Positions 32,990-41,768 of a stretch of 64,000 bases of DNA are shown here, piece by piece; the first letter of the stretch is position 1, and the number at the start of each line of letters is the position of its first letter. The stretch is taken from positions 1-64,000 of the forward strand of contig NZ_JAVXKG010000002.1 in NCBI RefSeq assembly GCF_036647415.1, read 5' to 3'. Below the pieces are notes generated by a model. It saw only the letters and a list, made by a program, of their open reading frames with translations, ran no database searches and was not told where the DNA came from. The position numbers and the translations under genes were made by a program. Origin of the DNA: Empedobacter sp036647415 (GTDB lineage: Bacteria; Bacteroidota; Bacteroidia; Flavobacteriales; Weeksellaceae).

Positions 32990-33958
32990 TTATATAACGG
33001 AATATGATTTTAAATCAAAATTAATATTTGTTCCTTTTTCTAGTTTAGCATCAAAATATGCATATAATTCTAGATCTTGGTAACTAAAATTTATCAAATA
33101 ATCTCTTCCCTGAAATTTTGTTTCGATAACTTTCCCACTAAAATTTCCATTTGTAGAAATCTTAATTTCTTCGGGATAAATAACAACTGAAGTCGTTGTA
33201 TGGATAGATAATTTTTTAGACTCTTCACTTCTCAACACATTCACATAACCAAATAATCGAGCAGCATACTCATTCTTCGGAAATTTTCTGACATTTTCGA
33301 TTTCATCAAATTGAATCATATTTCCATTTTCAAGAACTAAAATTTTATCTGAAGTATAAAATGCATCACTCAAATCGTGAGTTGTAAAAATTACTGTAAT
33401 TTGATGTGTTCTACACCAATTCATAATTTTTTCTCGAATAGATAATTTTAAAGTTTGATCAAGATTAGAAAAAGGTTCATCTAACAACAAAACCGCTGGT
33501 TCTTGAGCCAAAGCGCGCGCTAAGGAAACACGTTGCCGTTGACCTCCACTTAATTTATTTGGAAAAATGTGTTTAAAATGTTTTAATTCTACCACATCCA
33601 AAGCCTCATCAATATTTTTTTGTTTGAGCGCTAAATCAAAATTACTTAAGAATTTTCCGACATTTTCACCAACCGTCACAAAATCTAATAAATCATAATC
33701 TTGCGCCACATATTTCATCATCTTATGCCCTGGAATCAGGTTGTACAATGGCCCTTTTAGTTTTTTATCTCCATATTTTATTTCTCCATCATTAAAATCT
33801 AACAAACCGTAAATCAACTTCAATAAAGTTGATTTACCACTTCCACTCTCACCTATTACACTAATTACCTCTCCCTTTTGTACCTCGAAATTTATATTCG
33901 TTAATACATTTTCTTCAAATCCTGGGTAGTTATAATTAAGATTATCAATCTTTAGCAC
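32990..33958 (-). CDS. Orphan ABC transporter ATP-binding protein
   Basis: 322 residues. Walker A GESGSGKST near 37, signature LSGGQRQRVSLARALA near 138, Walker B VLLLDEPFSNLD near 159, and switch His in TTHDLSDA. The last 90 residues form a TOBE/MOP-like beta domain as in PotA/CysA-type importers of ions or small solutes. The start codon is GTG (33958-33956), with no nearby in-frame ATG; this is uncommon here. There is no permease or binding protein gene beside it, so its partner and substrate are unknown. It converges on the hydrolase gene. Confidence 0.85.
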   Translation of the reverse strand: MLKIDNLNYNYPGFEENVLTNINFEVQKGEVISVIGESGSGKSTLLKLIYGLLDFNDGEIKYGDKKLKGPLYNLIPGHKMMKYVAQDYDLLDFVTVGENVGKFLSNFDLALKQKNIDEALDVVELKHFKHIFPNKLSGGQRQRVSLARALAQEPAVLLLDEPFSNLDQTLKLSIREKIMNWCRTHQITVIFTTHDLSDAFYTSDKILVLENGNMIQFDEIENVRKFPKNEYAARLFGYVNVLRSEESKKLSIHTTTSVVIYPEEIKISTNGNFSGKVIETKFQGRDYLINFSYQDLELYAYFDAKLEKGTNINFDLKSYSVI

Positions 33959-34071
33959 AATTGAATAAATTTTTATTATTTTTGGTTAAAGATATTTAGA
34001 ATTATTCAAAATGATTTTAATATTTATTTCATTAATTGATATAAGTCAATATAAACTATCAATTTAAGTTA

Positions 34072-34079
34072 TAATTTTG
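34072..34079 (+). promoter_or_regulatory. -7 promoter box of the YceI lipoprotein gene
   Basis: TAATTTTG, an exact TAnnTTTG match, ends 18 nt before the ATG at 34098. It overlaps the spurious upstream TTG start, which argues for translation from 34098. Confidence 0.5.
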
Positions 34080-34097
34080 TCTCAAATAAAAAACAAT

Positions 34098-34778
34098 ATG
34101 AAAAAATTATTTTTAGGCCTAGCCGTTGTTTCTGCTGTTGCATTAACATCTTGTGGTGGAAATACAGAAACTGTAAAAACAACAGAAGCACAAGAAGGTG
34201 CTACATCTACAGAAGGTGCTGTGGATTATAATGTAGATACTACAACATCTGTTGTAAACTGGAAAGGTGGAAAAACTTTTGACGATATCAACAAACCTGA
34301 AGAAGGACATTACGGTATTGTAAAATTAAAAGAAGGAACTGTAAAAGTAAATAACGGTGTTTTAGAAGCTGGTAAATTTGTTGCAGATTTTACATCTTTT
34401 GAATCTAAAGATTTAGATGCTGATGCAGAAAGCAAAGGAAAATTAGATGGACACTTAAAATCAGCTGATTTTTTAGATGTTGAAAAATTCCCAACAGCTA
34501 CTTTCGAAATTACTGCTGTAAAACCAGTTGAAGGTGGAGATTATAATTCTGAAGTTTCTGGAAACTTAGATTTCCGTGGAACACCTAAAAATGTAACTTT
34601 TAAAGCTAACGTAACAGTTGACGCGAATGGAGTAACAATTAAATCTGAAGAATTCGGTATCAACCGTAAAGATTTCGGAATTGCTTTCACTGGTGGAGGT
34701 GGATCTATCGTAAAAGACGAAGTTTTATTACAAGTAGATTTAACAGCTAAACCAGCTACTGCTGAAGTTGCAAAATAA
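34098..34778 (+). CDS. YceI-family lipoprotein
   Basis: 226 residues from the ATG at 34098; the open frame reaches a TTG at 34077, rejected because the ATG gives a perfect lipoprotein signal (MKKLFLGLAVVSAVALTSC, Cys19) and the TTG lies in the promoter box. After a Thr/Glu-rich linker the YceI lipocalin-like barrel runs from about residue 45 to 220, with SVVNWKGGKTF, GHLKSADFLDVEKFPTATF, FRGTPKNVTF and the FGINRKDFGIAF block near the end. YceI proteins bind isoprenoid-type lipids in the periplasm; the ligand here is unknown. Single gene with its own promoter and terminator. Confidence 0.93.
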   Translation: MKKLFLGLAVVSAVALTSCGGNTETVKTTEAQEGATSTEGAVDYNVDTTTSVVNWKGGKTFDDINKPEEGHYGIVKLKEGTVKVNNGVLEAGKFVADFTSFESKDLDADAESKGKLDGHLKSADFLDVEKFPTATFEITAVKPVEGGDYNSEVSGNLDFRGTPKNVTFKANVTVDANGVTIKSEEFGINRKDFGIAFTGGGGSIVKDEVLLQVDLTAKPATAEVAK

Positions 34779-34800
34779 TACGTTTTTATCTTATAAATAC

Positions 34801-34828
34801 AAAGCCATACATGCAAATGTGTGGCTTT
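34801..34828 (+). terminator. Terminator of the YceI gene
   Basis: AAAGCCATACAT (34801-34812) pairs with ATGTGTGGCTTT (34817-34828) with one mismatch, followed by further T residues. Confidence 0.8.
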
Positions 34829-34936
34829 TTTTGGCGATATATAAAAAAAATGCATTTCTTCGTCATTTTTTTTATGAAAATTAAATGAACTTAATTATAT
34901 TCGTACTCATAATTAATAACATACATTAACTAAACA

Positions 34937-35455
34937 ATGAAAACAATTAAGTTCTTCCATTCGGACGAAACATTGAATTACAAAATTGAAAGATCATTAT
35001 GCAAAGTCGTTTTTCAAGGAAATAAAAAATGTTTATTGGTAGAAATCCATTCCAATGATGACTTAGAACATGTAGAAGGAGACTCATTACAAAATGAATT
35101 TCCTCAACTTTCTCTTTTTATCGACGATTTTCCTTTAGATGTAGAATCTGTCGAACAATTAACGGGTAAAAAAGTGTCTATACCATACGGTTTTGCGGAA
35201 GAAGAAGATGAAGAAGGTGAACTTGTAGAGGTTTATTACACTTCTTTAAATGTTTCTGAAGACGATTACGAAACAGTAAACAACGAACTAAATTTTAGTG
35301 TTAACGACAAAGGTATTTTAACCCTAAATTGGAAAGGAGAAGTACAAGATTTTACACAAAACACAGAAGGTGATATTCCTTTTGAAATAGAATGTACTTT
35401 CGAAGAATTTGAATTTAACGAAGATGAATTTGAAGAAATAATAAAACCAAAATAA
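34937..35455 (+). CDS. Acidic cytoplasmic protein of unknown function
   Basis: 172 residues, strongly acidic: EEEDEEGELVEV near 95 and FEEFEFNEDEFEEI near the C-terminus. There is no signal peptide or membrane helix. Predicted beta-rich blocks alternate with acidic loops. I recognise no family or motif. Such small acidic proteins are sometimes DNA mimics or adaptor proteins, but nothing in the sequence shows that here. It is a single gene between two terminators and converges on the DUF423 gene. Confidence 0.65.
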   Translation: MKTIKFFHSDETLNYKIERSLCKVVFQGNKKCLLVEIHSNDDLEHVEGDSLQNEFPQLSLFIDDFPLDVESVEQLTGKKVSIPYGFAEEEDEEGELVEVYYTSLNVSEDDYETVNNELNFSVNDKGILTLNWKGEVQDFTQNTEGDIPFEIECTFEEFEFNEDEFEEIIKPK

Positions 35456-35459
35456 CTAA

Positions 35460-35485
35460 AAACGGCGCTGAAATCAGCGCCGTTT
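35460..35485. terminator. Bidirectional terminator between the acidic protein and DUF423 genes
   Basis: A GC-rich 12-bp perfect stem (35460-35471 with 35474-35485) is flanked by A and T runs. It serves two convergent genes. Confidence 0.9.
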
Positions 35486-35499
35486 TTAATTTATAATAA

Positions 35500-35883
35500 T
35501 TATCTACCTTTCATAAAAATCCAAGCCAATAATCCCCATCCTACAACCATCAACAAACCACCAAGTGGTGTAATTGGTCCTAAAAACTTGAGATTTGCAC
35601 CCCAATGATCCGCAAATGATAATAAATAAACACTTACAGAAAACACAAAAGTTCCCAAAATAAGACACCAAGCAGCAGAACGCTCTAAACTTTTATCGAA
35701 CTGAAAATACATACCAATAGCTAATAATGCAATTGCATGATACATTTGGTAACGTACACCAACCTCAAAACTTGCTAATTTTTCGTCTGGTAAAAATTTC
35801 TTGAACGCATGAGCACCAAATGCTCCTAAAATAATTGCAATCATTCCGTACAAAGATGCAATTGTCAAAACAAGATTTTTCAT
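35500..35883 (-). CDS. DUF423 family membrane protein
   Basis: 127 residues with four membrane helices (about 5-25, 44-62, 70-92 and 100-120). The N-terminal block IILGAFGAHAFKKFL with RYQMYHAIALLAIG is the DUF423 (YgdD-like) signature, an inner-membrane family of unknown function. It starts 16 nt after the tsaB stop on the same strand, so it is probably co-transcribed with tsaB. Confidence 0.92.
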   Translation of the reverse strand: MKNLVLTIASLYGMIAIILGAFGAHAFKKFLPDEKLASFEVGVRYQMYHAIALLAIGMYFQFDKSLERSAAWCLILGTFVFSVSVYLLSFADHWGANLKFLGPITPLGGLLMVVGWGLLAWIFMKGR

Positions 35884-35899
35884 GTTATTTCTTTTTTAT

Positions 35900-36571
35900 T
35901 TATTCAGTTTTCTTTTTTCCTGCCACAAAATCTTTCAGATAATAAGGCTCAAAATACGCAACATCTTCAAACTGTTTTTCTTCAAATCGTTTTTCAGCCT
36001 GTTCGCACATATATTTCGCCGAAGGAAAAATTTGTACAAATGTTGCATCCAAATGCGCCAAAACTTCTTGACATTTCTCCGCACCATCACCTACAAAAAC
36101 AATCTTTTTTCCTTTCAATTCCTCAAAAGAAGTCTCATCAATCACTTTTGCTTCAGTATCTGTTAACTGATTTCCATTCGTATCAAATTGCGCCGTATAC
36201 ACTTCCATTCTACGCGCATCAATCATTGGGATTATCAAATCAAAACCTTTATTAATCTGCATTTCAGCTAATATCTGTAAAGAATTTATTGCCAACAACG
36301 GAAGATTCAAACCAAATGCAAAACCTTTTGCTGACGAAACGCCTATGCGTAAGCCTGTATACGAACCTGGTCCTTTGGAAACACAGATTGCATCCAAATC
36401 ATTCAACGTAATTTCAGCGCCGTCGATACACCAGTCTATAAACTGATTTAGTTTTTCGCCGTGTGCAAAACTTTCTTCATTTTCCTCAACCAAACACAGT
36501 TGTACACCATCTTTAGCAATCGAAACCGAACAATTTTTTGTTGAAGTTTCTATATTTAAGATTGTTGCCAT
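35900..36571 (-). CDS. tsaB: tRNA threonylcarbamoyladenosine biosynthesis protein TsaB
   Basis: 223 residues. TsaB is the inactive partner that dimerises with TsaD in forming t6A37 on ANN-decoding tRNAs. It has the ASKHA-fold start ILNIETSTKNCSVSIAKDG and the highly conserved SKGPGSYTGLRIGVSSAKGFAFG block near 65-87. As in other TsaB proteins the metal-binding residues of TsaD are absent. tsaD, tsaC and tsaE are not in the window. It is upstream of DUF423 and follows a repeat element at 36631-36715. Confidence 0.95.
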   Translation of the reverse strand: MATILNIETSTKNCSVSIAKDGVQLCLVEENEESFAHGEKLNQFIDWCIDGAEITLNDLDAICVSKGPGSYTGLRIGVSSAKGFAFGLNLPLLAINSLQILAEMQINKGFDLIIPMIDARRMEVYTAQFDTNGNQLTDTEAKVIDETSFEELKGKKIVFVGDGAEKCQEVLAHLDATFVQIFPSAKYMCEQAEKRFEEKQFEDVAYFEPYYLKDFVAGKKKTE

Positions 36572-36630
36572 AAATGCAAATATACATCACGAAAATTAGA
36601 TGAATTGTGTTTGTGTAGATGATTTTTATT

Positions 36631-36715
36631 TGGGCGTTCGAACGGGCTATTCATTTCAATCTTTTTTGTAGAAAAAAAGTCTACAAAAAAGGATTTCCAT
36701 TACTATCCCTAACGC
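36631..36715. repeat. Structured intergenic element with a 12-bp hairpin
   Basis: The element runs from a small palindrome (GGGCGTTCGAACGGGC, 36632-36647) through a 12-bp perfect inverted repeat (36661-36672 with 36680-36691) to ATCCCTAACGC at 36705-36715. It lies downstream of the TolC-family gene, where the hairpin may terminate it. The order (GGGCGTTC..GGGC, hairpin with A/T-rich stem, GGATTTCC..ATCCCTAACGC) resembles an intergenic repeat I recognise from Flavobacteriia genomes; that match is from memory. Only one copy is in this window. Confidence 0.5.
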
Positions 36716-36732
36716 AAATTGTATCATGAAAT

Positions 36733-38055
36733 TTATTTTTCGTCCAACGTAATTGGAACACCTGCGTAGAAATCTAGCACTTTTTGTTTAAAAATGTAGT
36801 TATATTTTGCTTGTAACATTTGCGATTCCGAAACCATCATATCATTACGAGAACGGTTAAAATCATACAAATTGATTACACCTGCATTGTAAGATTTCTG
36901 AGCAAAATCATACGAAATTTTCGCATATTTTACGGCTTCTTTAGACGAATCGTAAGATGCAAAAGAACTATTTACTTCGAAATAGGCCGATTGTACATTT
37001 TTTTGAATTTCTTGTTTGGATTGCAAAAGGTTAACCTGAGCTAAATCTTGGTTAATCAATGCTTTTTGTATATTAATTTTATACGAATATTGATTCCAAA
37101 TCGGAATAACAACATTTACTCCAAAAACACCCGTTACATTGTGACCTAACTGAGTAAACAAAGCATCTTGTTGCAATCGTTTGTTAAAATATTGCATATA
37201 ATTTGTTCCTAAATTAAAACTTCCTGTCACTTTAGGAAACAACGAAGTTCTTGCAATTTCTGTAGATTTTGCTGCAGATTCTATTTGTAGTTCTGCATAT
37301 TTTACAGCCGGCTGAGAGTTATAAGCTATTTCTAAAACATCTTCTAAGTTGTACAATTGCGAGTTAATATTCTCTGGTAATTTAACGTCTACAATTCTAA
37401 AATTTCTGTAGTCTGCTAACTGTAACAACATCGCCAAATTAAACAAAGCACGCTCTATTTCTATCTGTGTATTTACAACTTCTCTTGTATTAGACGCTAC
37501 TTCTGCTTCTGCTTGCGCAACAATAGATTGTGCAATAGTACCAGCTTTAAACTTTTTACGATTTTGATCTAACAATTGTTTCGAAATATCTAAATTACCA
37601 ACTGCTACTTGTTTCAATTCTTTGTTCAGTAAAACTGCTAAATAGAAATTCGCAATCTGTAATGAAATATCATTCACCGTGATTTCGGTCTGTACTTTAG
37701 CTGCTTTTAGGTCTATATCAGCTTTATCTTTGTTCAGTTGCACAACACCTCCATTATAGATATTGATACTAGATTGCGCTCCAAATGAGTGCCCAAATTG
37801 ATAATATCCTTTCTCTATAACTGGATTATAAGTACCAATTGTAAAATTGGTGTCTACATAACCAGAAACAGTTGGCAACCAAGCATTGTACATCAACTCT
37901 TTGTCTTTATTAAAAAGTTCTTCGTTGATTTTATTTTGCTGAACCGTCAAGTTATTTTTATTTGCATACATAATGCATTGCTCAATTGTCCAATCTTCTT
38001 GGGCAAAAGAATAAATTGATCCTAAAAATGTTAATGCAAATAATAGACGTTTCAT
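36733..38055 (-). CDS. TolC-family outer-membrane efflux protein
   Basis: 440 residues with a signal peptide (ends YSFAQ). Two repeated outer-membrane-efflux domains of long amphipathic helices are visible (about 25-215 and 225-430; for example LAKIDLKAAKVQ-like heptads and YNAGVINLYDFNRSRNDMMVSESQMLQAKYNYIF). Trimeric TolC-type proteins form the exit duct of tripartite pumps and type I secretion. The membrane-fusion and inner-membrane partners are not adjacent, upstream gene space being the gldBC unit, so the cargo is unknown. Confidence 0.92.
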   Translation of the reverse strand: MKRLLFALTFLGSIYSFAQEDWTIEQCIMYANKNNLTVQQNKINEELFNKDKELMYNAWLPTVSGYVDTNFTIGTYNPVIEKGYYQFGHSFGAQSSINIYNGGVVQLNKDKADIDLKAAKVQTEITVNDISLQIANFYLAVLLNKELKQVAVGNLDISKQLLDQNRKKFKAGTIAQSIVAQAEAEVASNTREVVNTQIEIERALFNLAMLLQLADYRNFRIVDVKLPENINSQLYNLEDVLEIAYNSQPAVKYAELQIESAAKSTEIARTSLFPKVTGSFNLGTNYMQYFNKRLQQDALFTQLGHNVTGVFGVNVVIPIWNQYSYKINIQKALINQDLAQVNLLQSKQEIQKNVQSAYFEVNSSFASYDSSKEAVKYAKISYDFAQKSYNAGVINLYDFNRSRNDMMVSESQMLQAKYNYIFKQKVLDFYAGVPITLDEK

Positions 38056-38091
38056 ATAATCGTTTAGTCAGAAAAATTAAAGATATAAAAT

Positions 38092-38130
38092 AAGTCGAAT
38101 TTCTATAACAAATGTTACGAAATTCGACTT
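38092..38130 (-). terminator. Terminator of gldB-gldC
   Basis: A 12-bp stem AAGTCGAATTTC (38092-38103) with GAAATTCGACTT (38119-38130), plus an inner TAAC/GTTA pairing (38106-38109 with 38114-38117). On the minus strand it is followed by ATTTTAT. It lies 24 nt after the gldC stop. Confidence 0.75.
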
Positions 38131-38153
38131 AAAATATTGAAATATTAATTTAT

Positions 38154-38480
38154 TTAATCTTTTATTTTTGAAGCTACTGCAAATTCTTCTGCAAATGCAG
38201 CAATTCTTGTTGCAACTTCTTCTTCGTCTGTCGCTCTAAGATAAGAACTTGACATAGAAATTAAGATTTGATGAAAAAAGCGTTTCATATCATCTTGCGT
38301 CATATCTTTTGTCCATAAATCAATGCGTAAAGCTTCTTTAGATTTATCGTCCCAAACAGATAATAACATTGCTTTAGTTTCTTCATGACTAATTCCACCA
38401 TCTGGTGCATTCCAAGTCATTTTTTCTGGTACGTTATTTTCATCTAACTCGATGTCAACTGAAATATTTGTTGTTCTCAT
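38154..38480 (-). CDS. gldC: Gliding motility protein GldC
   Basis: 108 residues, soluble, no signal peptide. The sequence is typical of GldC: an N-terminal strand TTNISVDIELDENNVPEKMTW, then a helical block TKDMTQDDMKRFFHQILISMSSSYLRAT. GldC is a small cytoplasmic or membrane-associated protein encoded with gldB; it improves but is not essential for gliding in Flavobacterium johnsoniae. It lies 18 nt downstream of gldB, in the conserved gldB-gldC order. Confidence 0.93.
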   Translation of the reverse strand: MRTTNISVDIELDENNVPEKMTWNAPDGGISHEETKAMLLSVWDDKSKEALRIDLWTKDMTQDDMKRFFHQILISMSSSYLRATDEEEVATRIAAFAEEFAVASKIKD

Positions 38481-38498
38481 ATAATTCTATTCTTACTA

Positions 38499-39548
38499 TT
38501 ATTTTATAAAATGATACGTTTCTCCATTGATGGATTTCGTAGTATAATTTGTTGCGTTATCTCCTTCTAAAGCTGGCTTATATTTAGATTCTTTAAATAT
38601 TTTTTGCCCATCCATATCTTCTAACAACGTTTTAAGCTCTACTTTTGGATTCTCTTTAAGATATTGTCTTATAATTTGCCAACCAATCCAAGCAGCGATT
38701 CTACCTGGCGATTCTTGCTCTATTTCATTATTAAATTTAGAAAAAGGTGCAACACTCAAAAATCGTTTTTGTAACGAAGCGTCTGTACTAAAAACATAAT
38801 TTTGCTCAACAAAAAAGTTCCAAATCTGACCTTCATTCGCTATACACCATTGTATTTGTTGAGGTGTGTAACCCATTTTATATTCATCGGGTGTTTCTGT
38901 TAATAAAGCATCTTGCAAAATTAATTTCTTCCCTTCATAAATCATCTTATCTATAAATTGTTGATTTCTTGGACTGAACGTTACAATATTATTTGCAATT
39001 GCATCTACAGTTTGTGCTGGTAAACGATTAATATCCATATTTGCACGCATATATCGTTCTACACCAATACTATCATACAATTTACTTTTTGGTCCAAGGT
39101 AAGCATCCATCGCAATAAACATCAAACCTGCTTGTTGGCTATACATCACAGGATAATCTAAATTTTGTAAACCCGAAGAATAGGTATAAATAGTTGGTAG
39201 TTTATGTTCAGGAAAATAATATTGGTAACGCTGAAACATTGGCGTTAATATGCTATTTAATTGACTAAAATCTCCAAATACTTTCTTAGATTGACCATAA
39301 ATAGTTAGCTCCGTTTTTTCGCGGCGTTGTTTTTCCCACGTTTCATCGGGTGTTTTATCATCAAAAAAGAATGGATAATTTTGGCGTAAAGTTGTTAATG
39401 GAATTGAGTCATTAAAAAAATCTGCACTAATGTCCTGTATTTTTAATTTTACTGTTTGTTCTTTAACATCTACATCCCAAGTTTTCTCTTTTTTACACGC
39501 TGTAAATAAAATTAAACTCGCAAAAGCCAAGCTATATACAAATTTCAT
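38499..39548 (-). CDS. gldB: Gliding motility lipoprotein GldB
   Basis: 349 residues from the ATG at 39548. The open frame extends six codons to a TTG at 39566, rejected because the ATG gives a clean lipoprotein signal (LILFTAC, Cys18). The rest is a GldB-type domain, with FFFDDKTPDETWEKQRRE near 65, the IAMDAYLGPKSKLYD block near 145 and RIAAWIGWQIIRQYLKENP near 305. GldB is essential for gliding in Flavobacterium johnsoniae; its role in the motility and T9SS apparatus is not settled. It is the first gene of gldBC and is divergent from nadE. Confidence 0.93.
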   Translation of the reverse strand: MKFVYSLAFASLILFTACKKEKTWDVDVKEQTVKLKIQDISADFFNDSIPLTTLRQNYPFFFDDKTPDETWEKQRREKTELTIYGQSKKVFGDFSQLNSILTPMFQRYQYYFPEHKLPTIYTYSSGLQNLDYPVMYSQQAGLMFIAMDAYLGPKSKLYDSIGVERYMRANMDINRLPAQTVDAIANNIVTFSPRNQQFIDKMIYEGKKLILQDALLTETPDEYKMGYTPQQIQWCIANEGQIWNFFVEQNYVFSTDASLQKRFLSVAPFSKFNNEIEQESPGRIAAWIGWQIIRQYLKENPKVELKTLLEDMDGQKIFKESKYKPALEGDNATNYTTKSINGETYHFIK

Positions 39549-39567
39549 TGTTTGGTTATTTAGCAAA

Positions 39568-39575
39568 CAAAAGTA
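39568..39575 (-). promoter_or_regulatory. -7 promoter box of gldB
   Basis: TACTTTTG on the minus strand matches TAnnTTTG and lies 20 nt before the gldB ATG, the same box and distance as for the porin gene at 3704-3711. Confidence 0.4.
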
Positions 39576-39655
39576 GGAAATAATCTGTAGAGTTTTGCAC
39601 TTTAAAATTTTGAATGATTAATCGAATATAGAAAAGCATTTTTTGAGATTATACT

Positions 39656-39663
39656 TATATTTG
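39656..39663 (+). promoter_or_regulatory. -7 promoter box of nadE
   Basis: TATATTTG, an exact TAnnTTTG match, ends 16 nt before the nadE ATG. No -33 TTG at ideal spacing. Confidence 0.45.
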
Positions 39664-39679
39664 AGATAAAATAAAGATT

Positions 39680-40477
39680 ATGCAAACGGAAAAAGTTGTA
39701 CAATATATTGTTTCTTGGTTGAAGGATTATCTAGAAACTTCGCACCAAAAAGGATTTGTAATTGGAATTTCGGGTGGAATAGATTCTGCTGTAACCTCAA
39801 CACTTTGTGCGATGACGGGTTATCCGTTATTAAATCTTGAAATGCCAATTCATCAAGCAGAAAACCAAGCCGATCGTGCAAAAAAACATATTGAGTGGTT
39901 AAAAAATAATTTTACATCACCAATAGATTCTATAGAAATCGATTTGACTGCGACTTTTGATACGATGAATGCTGCTTTACCAAAAACTGAAACTACAGAT
40001 AAAGTAAATTTGGCGTTGGCAAATACACGTGCGCGCTTGCGTATGACGACTTTGTATTATTTTGCAGGTTTGCACAATTACTTAGTTGCAGGAACTGGAA
40101 ATAAAGTAGAAGATTTTGGTGTTGGTTTTTACACAAAATATGGTGATGGTGGTGTAGATCTTAGTCCGATTGCGGATTTGATGAAGTCTGAAGTGTATAA
40201 AATTGCGGAATTTTTAGGTATTAATACAGACATACAAAAAGCAAAACCTACGGACGGTTTGTTTGGTGATGATCGTTCTGATGAAGATCAATTAGGAGCA
40301 AATTATGATGAGTTAGAATGGGCAATGAAAGCAAAAGAAGCTGGACATAATGCAGACGAATTTTCGGGTAGAGAAAAAGAAGTTTTCGAAATTTTCTCGA
40401 GATTGAATCGTATTAACCAACACAAAATGATTCCTATTCCGGTTTGTGATATTCCAGAGGAATTGATGAAGCGATAA
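39680..40477 (+). CDS. nadE: NH3-dependent NAD+ synthetase
   Basis: 265 residues. It amidates nicotinic acid adenine dinucleotide to NAD+ using ATP and ammonia. The ATP-pyrophosphatase P-loop SGGIDS is at 31-36; AGTGNKVEDFGVGFYTKYGDGGVDLSPIADL near 138-168 is the substrate-binding region. It lacks the N-terminal glutaminase domain of the longer form, so it depends on free ammonia. It is divergent from gldB, a neighbourhood also seen in other gliding Flavobacteriia. Confidence 0.95.
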   Translation: MQTEKVVQYIVSWLKDYLETSHQKGFVIGISGGIDSAVTSTLCAMTGYPLLNLEMPIHQAENQADRAKKHIEWLKNNFTSPIDSIEIDLTATFDTMNAALPKTETTDKVNLALANTRARLRMTTLYYFAGLHNYLVAGTGNKVEDFGVGFYTKYGDGGVDLSPIADLMKSEVYKIAEFLGINTDIQKAKPTDGLFGDDRSDEDQLGANYDELEWAMKAKEAGHNADEFSGREKEVFEIFSRLNRINQHKMIPIPVCDIPEELMKR

Positions 40478-40510
40478 GCAATATTATTTTTTATAAATAG
40501 AATACGATTT

Positions 40511-40536
40511 AAAAAGCAAGCGAGAGTTTGCTTTTT
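40511..40536 (+). terminator. Terminator of nadE
   Basis: AAAAAGCAA (40511-40519) pairs with TTGCTTTTT (40528-40536), with further T after it. Confidence 0.75.
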
Positions 40537-40612
40537 TATTAAAAAATATTTCAAATTAAATTTTCTAACTAAAAAACAATGATATATAATGACAATTAAA
40601 TTCAACTACAAA

Positions 40613-41749
40613 ATGAAAAACATATCCCTTATATTAATCTTTCTAATTATTAGTATTTCAGTTAATGCTCAAAAATTAAAGAAAGTAAATTTTGATAACA
40701 ATTTTAAAAAAGAACATCAAGGAAAATCAAATGTTGAAATTAATGAAGTAAAAGAACTTTTACATATTATGATTGCAATAACAGATGCGGGTCTTGGAAA
40801 TGATGATATGATAAATCAATCAACCCCTTATTACCAAGAACTTTTAAAGCATTTTAAACCTTTCAAAGATGAATCTATTATTATTAAATTTGATTCTTTA
40901 ATAAAAGCTAATCCTTTAAATTATATTTTTTTAACAGGTAATGCTATTTCATACGACTTTAAAAGAAATAAATTAATTAAAGATAAAAACTACATTTTTC
41001 CAGCTCAAAGCGTATCTTCTCATACTACAATAAAAGAGAATCCAATTACAACTTATAAAAATGAATTAGAAAGATTTGCCGAAAAGTCTGATTTTAGAAA
41101 ATTTTATCGAAATTCAAAAAAATATTATGATGAAGTAATAAATGACTATAATACACAAGCAAATATTGACAAACAATGGAAGTGGTTAGAAAATAATTTT
41201 GAAACGAAAGTAAATAATTATGTAATCATGTGTTCTCCTTTAATAGGTGGATTAAATTATACTACAAGCTATGAAGATAATGATTTTACTCAAATATTTT
41301 TAGTAGTACCACCTATCTCTAATTTAGAAAATTTATCTGATATTAATAAAATTATTACTAATACCCGACCAATATTTACAGAAATTGACCACAATTACAT
41401 TGGGAAACCTACTGATAAATATGAAAAAATAATAAATGAAGCATTAAAAACTAGAGAAATTTGGGTAAAAACTGATAAGTATGGTACAAAATATTATCCA
41501 AACCCTAAAAAAATTTTTGATGAATACATGACGTGGTCTATCTATATATTATACATTATGGATTATTTTAAAGACAATAAAGCTGCGTTTGATTATGCTT
41601 ATAATGATATTAATTCAGTAATGATTGATAGAGGTTTTATCAAAATAAAAGAATTTAATGATACATTAATAGAGCTTAGAAAAAATAATCCAAATAATAA
41701 AATCGAAGAGTTATATCCAGAATTAATTGAATGGTGTAAAACGCAATAA
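40613..41749 (+). CDS. Secreted protein of unknown function
   Basis: 378 residues from the ATG at 40613, which opens directly onto a signal peptide (MKNISLILIFLIISISVNAQ). An in-frame ATG at 40589 would add eight residues and is less likely. The mature protein is rich in Lys, Asn and Asp with no membrane helix. It is mostly helical, with a central hydrophobic strand VNNYVIMCSPLIGGLNY near 205-221 and FTQIFLVVPP. I recognise no family. The composition is more AT-rich than its neighbours, which may mean recent acquisition. It ends in a terminator shared with vanZ. Confidence 0.6.
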   Translation: MKNISLILIFLIISISVNAQKLKKVNFDNNFKKEHQGKSNVEINEVKELLHIMIAITDAGLGNDDMINQSTPYYQELLKHFKPFKDESIIIKFDSLIKANPLNYIFLTGNAISYDFKRNKLIKDKNYIFPAQSVSSHTTIKENPITTYKNELERFAEKSDFRKFYRNSKKYYDEVINDYNTQANIDKQWKWLENNFETKVNNYVIMCSPLIGGLNYTTSYEDNDFTQIFLVVPPISNLENLSDINKIITNTRPIFTEIDHNYIGKPTDKYEKIINEALKTREIWVKTDKYGTKYYPNPKKIFDEYMTWSIYILYIMDYFKDNKAAFDYAYNDINSVMIDRGFIKIKEFNDTLIELRKNNPNNKIEELYPELIEWCKTQ

Positions 41750-41768
41750 TACAATACATAGAAAACAG

